A stretch of 64,000 nucleotides of DNA from UBA6168 sp031426435 (GTDB taxonomy: Bacteria > Bacteroidota > Bacteroidia > Chitinophagales > Saprospiraceae). Below are positions 58,529 to 64,000 of this stretch, one piece after another. The stretch is taken from NCBI GenBank assembly GCA_031426435.1, contig JANPLH010000612.1:5893-69892 (forward strand), written 5' to 3'. A program made the position numbers and the translations under genes. The notes below the pieces were generated by a model. That model was not told the DNA's origin. It searched no databases and was given only the letters and a program-made list of their open reading frames with translations. How positions within the stretch are numbered: position 1 is the stretch's first letter; each line of letters begins with the position of its first letter.

Positions 58529-60343
58529 TCAAAACGATTGCAACTCCACCAACTTCTCATACTCTCCGCCCCGCTGCATCAATATGTTGTGTGAGCCTTG
58601 CTCAATGATGCGGCCGTCTTTCATCACAACGATTTCGTCTGCGTGCTGCACCGTGCTCAGGCGGTGAGCGATGACGATGCTCGTCCGGTTTTTCATCAGC
58701 ACGTCGAGGGCATCCTGCACCAGCCGCTCCGACTCGGAGTCGAGGGCGGAAGTGGCTTCGTCGAGGATGAGGATGGGCGGGTTGGCGAGTACGGCACGGG
58801 CGAGGGTGAGGCGCTGGCGCTGGCCGCCACTGAGCTTCACGCCCCGGTCGCCGATATTGGTCTGGTAGCCATCGGGAGTGGCAAGGATGAAGTCATGGGC
58901 ATGGGCGATGCGGGCGGCCTGCTCAACAGCCTCGTCGGTGACGCCCTCAATCCCGAAGGCGATATTGTTGAAAATACTGTCGTTGAACAGCACCGGCTCC
59001 TGTGTCACGATGCCCATCAGCGAGCGAAGGTCTCGCAGGCGGTAGTCCTTGATGTTCGTGCCGTCCAATAAAATCTCGCCGCTGGTCACGTCGAAGAAGC
59101 GGGGAAGCAGGTCGGCGAGGGTGCTCTTCCCAGCGCCGGATGGCCCCACGAGCGCCACGATTTTTCCTTTCTGAATGGTCAGGTTGATGCCTTCCACAGC
59201 GTGTCGGTTGCTGTTTGCGTAAGCGAAACCGACATTGCGCAGCTCGATTTTATCCTCAAAAGCAGTGATGGGCCTGGCGTCCGGTTTTTCTACAATCCGC
59301 AAATCGGCCTGCCGGATGCTGTCTATGCGCTCCACGGCGGCCATGCCTTTTTGCACGTTGTAAAATGCGGCTGCGAACTTCTTGGAGGGTTCAATCATGC
59401 TGAAAAAAGCCAACAACAAGGCGAAGAAGGTGGGTACGGTGAGCAGCCCCTTGTCCACCTCGTTGTACCCGTACCAGATGAGCACGGCCACCGTGGCCAC
59501 ACCAAGGAACTCGGTGAGCGGCGACGAGAGATCACGCCGCCAAAGCAGCCGCACCAGCAGCCGTCGGTACTCGTTGTTTTCCCTTCGGAAATGGGCGGAC
59601 TGGAACGGCTCGGCGTTGAAACCCTTGATGATACGCAGCCCGCCGATGCCCTCTTCCATCATCGAGAGCAGCCCGCCCAGCCGCTCCTGCACCAGCCTCG
59701 ACTGCCGCTTTAGCAGCTTGCCCACCCGCCCGATGACCAGTCCCGTAAAGGCCAGCAACACCAATACGAACAGCGTCATGCTCGGACTCACATAGACCAT
59801 GAAACCGAATGCCCCGATGATCAGCATCGGCTCCCGGATGATGCTCTCCAGCACATTGAGGATGCTGGATTCGACCTCCTGCACGTCCACGGACATGCGG
59901 GCCAGCAAGTCGCCCTTTCTTTCCTCCGAAAAATAGGCCAGTGGCAAGGCCAGCATTTTATCGTAAAGCTCCTGCCGGATGTCCCGCACCACGCCATTGC
60001 GCACGGGCGAAAGGAAGAACTGTGAGAAGTAGCGGAAAATATTTTTGAAAAAATATAGCACCAGAATCAGCCCAAGGGCATAGGCAAGGGCTGTCCGCTT
60101 GCCTTTTTCAGCGATGATTTGGCTAAGGTAAAAATTGACGTGCTCCTTCGCATTGTCCAGTGTAAAACTGTCCGGCACCTCCGTCACCAGCGGCTGCTGG
60201 TCGAGCAGGATGTTGAGGAAGGGGATGATGGCCGGGATGCTCACCACCGAGAACGCAACCATGAGCAGGTTGCACAGGATGTTACCCACAAGCAGGGGCT
60301 TGTAGTTGCGCAGGGGGGAAAGTAGGCGGAAAAATGGTTGCAT
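58529..60343 (-). CDS. MsbA-type ABC exporter (fused permease and ATPase)
   Basis: The 604-residue protein has an N-terminal six-helix membrane domain and an ATPase domain. Walker A is LVGPSGAGKSTL (Lys near 406), the signature is LSGGQRQRLTLA, Walker B is ILILDEATSALD, and the switch histidine is in IVIAHRLSTV. The N-terminal helices include KPLLVGNILCNLLMVAFSVV. Such half-transporters dimerise and flip lipids or export hydrophobic compounds. The substrate is unknown. It is transcribed alone, convergent with the DUF3078 gene. Confidence 0.94.
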   Translation of the reverse strand: MQPFFRLLSPLRNYKPLLVGNILCNLLMVAFSVVSIPAIIPFLNILLDQQPLVTEVPDSFTLDNAKEHVNFYLSQIIAEKGKRTALAYALGLILVLYFFKNIFRYFSQFFLSPVRNGVVRDIRQELYDKMLALPLAYFSEERKGDLLARMSVDVQEVESSILNVLESIIREPMLIIGAFGFMVYVSPSMTLFVLVLLAFTGLVIGRVGKLLKRQSRLVQERLGGLLSMMEEGIGGLRIIKGFNAEPFQSAHFRRENNEYRRLLVRLLWRRDLSSPLTEFLGVATVAVLIWYGYNEVDKGLLTVPTFFALLLAFFSMIEPSKKFAAAFYNVQKGMAAVERIDSIRQADLRIVEKPDARPITAFEDKIELRNVGFAYANSNRHAVEGINLTIQKGKIVALVGPSGAGKSTLADLLPRFFDVTSGEILLDGTNIKDYRLRDLRSLMGIVTQEPVLFNDSIFNNIAFGIEGVTDEAVEQAARIAHAHDFILATPDGYQTNIGDRGVKLSGGQRQRLTLARAVLANPPILILDEATSALDSESERLVQDALDVLMKNRTSIVIAHRLSTVQHADEIVVMKDGRIIEQGSHNILMQRGGEYEKLVELQSF

Positions 60344-60442
60344 TTAAAAAGGTAGGCCTGTGGTTGCCGATAGCCGATAGAGGCTGTCGGTTTTTCGGCG
60401 AAATAACGCCATTCTTTTCAATCAAGTGTATCTATCCTATTA

Positions 60443-62842
60443 TTATCGAATCACAGTGACAGTACCTTTTAATTGTACGATAATGCCGGGGGCAACTTCC
60501 ACTTCTGCCCAATAGGTGAATTGCCCGGCTACAACATTTTTGCCAAGGTGGGTTCCATCCCAGCCGTCCGTTGGGGAGTTGGTCAAGAAATTCCTTTGTT
60601 CAAAAACCTGGTTCCCCCAGCGGTCAAAAATCAGCAGTGCATGGACGGGCGAGGGCAGCTCTGAGTAAAGCACGAAGCGATCATTGCCCACTATGGAGGC
60701 TGGATAGATTGCGTTGGGCGCATACACCTGCGGCTCCACGATGAGCAAAAGGCTATCCGAGCCAGGGCAGCCGTTTTCGTCGTACACGGTCAGCGTCACC
60801 CAAGTCGCAATTTCAGGTCGAATATTGTAAACAAGGCAATTGGCGCAGCCAGCAGTATCGGTTGGCACCCAAGCCGTGCTGGAAACATTGGCGTTGGTGA
60901 ACCCCTCCAAAAGCACGTTGTCGCCGGGGCGCAGGGGATGGGGCAACCCAATGGCAACAAGGTCTACCGCCACGCTATCGGGTTGGGGCAGCTCGAAATG
61001 GATGGGTTCGTTGTAACAGCCAGAAGCGTCCTGAACGATGAGCTTGTGGTCGCCACCCGCCACGTTTTCAATTACCGGGTCGGTAGCGGTATGTTGGCCG
61101 TGGTCAATGGAGTACAGGTAGGGCGGGGTGCCGCCGTTGGGTAGGCTGAATGAAATCTGGCCATCGGCAAAGCCATAGCAGGATGGCTCCACGAAGCTGA
61201 AATCGAATTGCGGAGCAGTGAGCGGCACATCAATCGAGTCGGTGAAAGTGGCCGTGTTGCGGCAGCCGCCGAGGTAGGCAATGGCCTTATGCTCGCCTGG
61301 AGCCAATACGATGAAGGTCGTGTCGGTGCCTTCCTGCATGATGGTGTCATCATACACCCATTTTATTTTATCGAAAAAACCATGCGCTGTGAGCGTGTCT
61401 GGGCAGATGCCGTCGCCGTGCAGGGTCAGCTCGACATTAGGACTGACGTACTCGTACCCCGTCAGCAAACTGGCATAGCTGGCGAACTCCTTTCTGCAGA
61501 CCACGGAAGCGTAAACTGCCCCGTCGGACACTACTCGCATGGAACTGACGGCTTCCAAATGCTTAAAGATGCGCTTTGCTTTGTAGGTGACGAAATCGTC
61601 GTTGCCGGGCACGGTCATCGGAGGGCCAAGGTCAATGGGCTGCCCATCAAAGAAGACTTCCACCGCTGTATTGCGAAGCGCAACCACTTGAAGGGAGCCG
61701 TCAAAACGTGTAGGCCCGATGCGGTTAGGCAAGCAAATATTGTCAATTTGGTGCGGTATTCCGCAACTGAGCGGCGGCATGAACAACAGTGAAACAGTGT
61801 TGAGGCTGGTCTTTCCGGTGTCGTGGCCGCCCGTCATTTGGTAAGCAAAAGCGGGTTTGGATGTTCGCACGAACATGTTTCCCGTAGGGATGTAAAAAGC
61901 AGCAGGAATGGAGATGTACTTGCCTGCATTGAGGGTCGCAAGAGCCGTGTCCGCTCCGTTTACCCAAACTTCGGTGCCATCATAATGCGCCATGATGATG
62001 GGGTGCTCCAGCGAGGTTGGGCCGTCGCCCCGGCAAAAAATATACTCCTTTCCGACCCTTTCGAGCGGCAGTATCTGGTCAATGCCAATATCATTGGCGG
62101 CATACACCACGGGGGCACCGTACCAAGCGCCGCAGGTCACCGCCACGGGTTTGGTGGTTTCGAGCAATGCGCCCATGAAGCTGTTGATGGGCTGGTCGTC
62201 GAAGATGGTTCCGACATAATGAGCAAAAACTACCGACTCGCCCCGTTGCAGCTGCATCGTAATGGGCGATGACACATAGCTGGCTCCACTGAGCAGCGTT
62301 GCGGTGTTGAAACCACTGAGGCTGATGGTGGTTCCGTTTTCGGTGGCCATGATGCCGACCATGTTGAAGCGCCCCCCGCCTTTGTCACGTGCTTGTATGA
62401 TATTGCCGATGCGGAATACTTTGCCGAGCGCCGCCCGCCCTTTGTAGGTCAAAAAACAGGCATCGCCTTCGTCCTCAGTGAGTATTCTGAATGAGGCATT
62501 GAATTTTTTTGGGCCGTGGATGACGAGGCCGGAGTTGGGCAAAACCTTGTGCAATAGGTTGTCCGACTTGAGCAGTTGGCTATACGAATCGCTTATTTTG
62601 TAAATAAATGGCTGGGTGCTGCTGACCATTGCCGTCGTCACCTGCTGACCCGAACCGTCTTCGATAACGACTGAGAAGGGCGTTGATTCAGGCGTATAAA
62701 TATAGATGTACTGGGTGCCCATGGTCGTTCCCGGATACATGGGCGGTAGCCAGTGAATGGTGTCCAATTGAGCCATCAATGCCGTGTAACCTGTGCAGAA
62801 CAACAGCAGGAAAGACAGGAACGATGAACGGGAAATTGGCAT
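60443..62842 (-). CDS. Large secreted protein with IgGFc-binding-like domain, SprB repeat and gliding-type C-terminus
   Basis: The 799-residue protein has a signal peptide (MPISRSSFLSFLLLFCTGYT, cut near ALMAQ). Residues 90-430 resemble the IgGFc-binding N-terminal domain of extracellular adhesins (GRAALGKVFRIGNIIQARD, FAYQMTGGHDTGKTSLNTVS, NICLPNRIGPTRFD). A SprB-type repeat lies near 560-620 (PSCYGFADGQISFSLPNGGT). The end is a gliding-motility-associated C-terminal domain (PNAIYPASIVGNDRFVLYSE, LLIFDRWGNQVFE, GWDGTHLGKNVVAGQFTYWA), which directs type IX export. ATGs at 62899 and 62863 are alternatives. It is likely a cell-surface adhesin. Confidence 0.9.
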   Translation of the reverse strand: MPISRSSFLSFLLLFCTGYTALMAQLDTIHWLPPMYPGTTMGTQYIYIYTPESTPFSVVIEDGSGQQVTTAMVSSTQPFIYKISDSYSQLLKSDNLLHKVLPNSGLVIHGPKKFNASFRILTEDEGDACFLTYKGRAALGKVFRIGNIIQARDKGGGRFNMVGIMATENGTTISLSGFNTATLLSGASYVSSPITMQLQRGESVVFAHYVGTIFDDQPINSFMGALLETTKPVAVTCGAWYGAPVVYAANDIGIDQILPLERVGKEYIFCRGDGPTSLEHPIIMAHYDGTEVWVNGADTALATLNAGKYISIPAAFYIPTGNMFVRTSKPAFAYQMTGGHDTGKTSLNTVSLLFMPPLSCGIPHQIDNICLPNRIGPTRFDGSLQVVALRNTAVEVFFDGQPIDLGPPMTVPGNDDFVTYKAKRIFKHLEAVSSMRVVSDGAVYASVVCRKEFASYASLLTGYEYVSPNVELTLHGDGICPDTLTAHGFFDKIKWVYDDTIMQEGTDTTFIVLAPGEHKAIAYLGGCRNTATFTDSIDVPLTAPQFDFSFVEPSCYGFADGQISFSLPNGGTPPYLYSIDHGQHTATDPVIENVAGGDHKLIVQDASGCYNEPIHFELPQPDSVAVDLVAIGLPHPLRPGDNVLLEGFTNANVSSTAWVPTDTAGCANCLVYNIRPEIATWVTLTVYDENGCPGSDSLLLIVEPQVYAPNAIYPASIVGNDRFVLYSELPSPVHALLIFDRWGNQVFEQRNFLTNSPTDGWDGTHLGKNVVAGQFTYWAEVEVAPGIIVQLKGTVTVIR

Positions 62843-63027
62843 TTGAATCAATATCCGAGGCATTTTTTTGGTATTGGAAAACGAACAAATCACACCCATT
62901 TTCCTTCGCTGCCATCAAAAGTAGGCGAATCAAATGGCAATTTGAGGCAATTCCCAGCTTGTCGGCATGAAAAGCACAGGACTAACGGCTGGTTGTCAAA
63001 AATTGCGGAGAGCGAAAAAACATGTTT

Positions 63028-64000
63028 TTACCCATTTGCCAGCGTCTCCGAAATATCCGTCCGCCGTGCTTGCAGTGCCGGAATGAGTGCCGCTACAAAG
63101 CCGACGAGGAGCGCACCGCCCAGCAGCCAGATTTCTTCGGGCAAAAACTGAAGCCCACTGAACGAGTATCGGTAAGTGTTTTTCATAAAACCTGCCAAGA
63201 TGCCCATGGCCAAATGGCTCAGCAAAATGCCAATCGCATAGCCCATCACTGCCAGCAGCAGGCCTTCTGTGATTATCATTTTGAAAAGCGTACCCGGCGA
63301 GCCGCCCATCACCCGCATCAGTGCCAACTCGTAGCGGCGCTCACGCAGCGAGGAAAATAGCGAGATGAAAATGCTCAGGCCGGACACCACCACGATGACC
63401 CAAGCCAACATTTTCAGGGCTTCGGCACCGAGGCCGAGGTTGGTCTGCAAGCGGGCGATTTCTATGGGCGGGCTGGCCGCCATCAGGTCGGTGTTTTCGT
63501 TGATGTTGCGGCCCATGTTCAGCGCTTGGATATTGGTGCGGCTGCGGAACCTGACCAAAATAGCCGTGATGTCCTTGTCTGGCTGCGCCATCAGTTCCAG
63601 CCGTTGCTGCTGCGCTAATTGACTGATTGTCGAAGAGTCGTATTTCGTTGGGGCAATTTTTGTGTGCACATGTTCCCCGTCGTCATGGTCATGCCCCTCG
63701 TGCTCGCCGTCCATCGCCTGCTGCCCACTATCCACCGTACTCGTATCCCCGTCCACCGTGTCCTGTCCACCGTCCGCCGATTCAGCATGCGCATGCGACT
63801 CCCAAATACTTTCGCTCGGCGTCAAAATCAACTGGTCAATCACCGAGCCAGCAGGTTTCAGGATACCCACTATTTTGAAGTCGTGTTCATGCTCCTCGAT
63901 ACCTTCGACCAGCCCATGCGAGCTTTTGAAGGTATCCCCGATGTGGAGGTGGAGTGCATCCGCCACGCCAGCACCAACGGTTGCTTCCATTGGGTTGGCC
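63028..64000 (-). CDS. FtsX/MacB-type ABC transporter permease, 5' end outside window
   Basis: About 323 C-terminal residues are visible. A periplasmic part begins EATVGAGVADALHLHIGDTF and contains FKIVGILKPAGSVIDQLILT. It is followed by a histidine- and acid-rich loop (SHAHAESADGGQDTVDG, GEHEGHDHDDGEHVHTK). Three membrane helices make the FtsX core (LKMLAWVIVVVSGLSIFISL, ELALMRVMGGSPGTLFKMII, LLGGALLVGFVAALIPALQA). Relatives work in lipoprotein sorting or efflux. The His-rich loop suggests zinc or another divalent metal, which is inference. The ATPase partner is probably beyond the window. Confidence 0.88.
   Translation of the reverse strand, partial: ANPMEATVGAGVADALHLHIGDTFKSSHGLVEGIEEHEHDFKIVGILKPAGSVIDQLILTPSESIWESHAHAESADGGQDTVDGDTSTVDSGQQAMDGEHEGHDHDDGEHVHTKIAPTKYDSSTISQLAQQQRLELMAQPDKDITAILVRFRSRTNIQALNMGRNINENTDLMAASPPIEIARLQTNLGLGAEALKMLAWVIVVVSGLSIFISLFSSLRERRYELALMRVMGGSPGTLFKMIITEGLLLAVMGYAIGILLSHLAMGILAGFMKNTYRYSFSGLQFLPEEIWLLGGALLVGFVAALIPALQARRTDISETLANG

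Noticed and set aside
1..64000. tRNA, rRNA and tmRNA genes
   Set aside because: I looked in all gaps for cloverleaf-like T-loops and acceptor stems and saw none; a covariance search would be needed to exclude a missed one.

Overview
The window reads as chromosomal DNA of a Bacteroidota bacterium, most likely from the Saprospiria/Chitinophagia side of the phylum; the placement below phylum level is inference. Signs are a TonB receptor with a carboxypeptidase-regulatory-like N-terminus, SprB-type repeats, a gliding-motility-type C-terminal domain, a purple-acid-phosphatase-like protein with a type IX-like tail, DUF3078 and DUF1080 proteins, a BirA without a DNA-binding domain, and many copies of the phylum's -7 promoter element (TAnnTTTG, usually TACCTTTG). 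No rRNA, tRNA, CRISPR array, integrase or transposase was recognised.

Layout. 1-1971: 5' part of a TonB-dependent receptor gene. 2138-10671: nine genes on the minus strand, tightly spaced, with no signal peptides: a repeat protein, three proteins carrying Ig-like domains (two of them with phasin-like helical N-termini), a beta-propeller, a small phasin-like protein, a DUF362/START-like fusion, an extended SDR and a second START-like protein. This is the most unusual locus here and looks like a cytoplasmic system handling a hydrophobic product or granule. 10802-22861: housekeeping and redox genes (cinA, birA, rsfS, ftsH, a LOG-family hydrolase, a small haem-type membrane protein, a tandem DsbD set, recX, a GT39-like membrane protein). 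23143-32288: GtrA, secreted proteins, two metallopeptidases, a TIG protein and a membrane protein with an effector-associated-like N-terminus. 32912-38437: aconitase, a frame-shifted GT39 gene and an AAA/DUF234 ATPase. 38641-46827: a TIM-barrel isomerase, a GMC dehydrogenase with its small subunit, RidA, a Gfo/Idh/MocA oxidoreductase and a DUF1080 hydrolase, which together fit 3-keto-glycoside catabolism. 46984-64000: phosphatase-like protein, glyA, scpA, smpB, YbjQ, LysE, YjbQ, rpoN, a candidate structured RNA, an ECF sigma factor with a small partner and an MscS-type channel, a DUF3078 porin-like protein, an MsbA-type exporter, a large secreted adhesin-like protein and the 3' part of an FtsX-type permease gene.

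A second theme is structural. Many intergenic gaps are filled by long imperfect inverted repeats made of a short word repeated several times in one arm and its complement in the other. Each family has its own word, one family occurs four times, and several copies run directly into stop codons. Where a computed start looked too long, starts were moved to an ATG supported by signal peptides, family length or promoter position.
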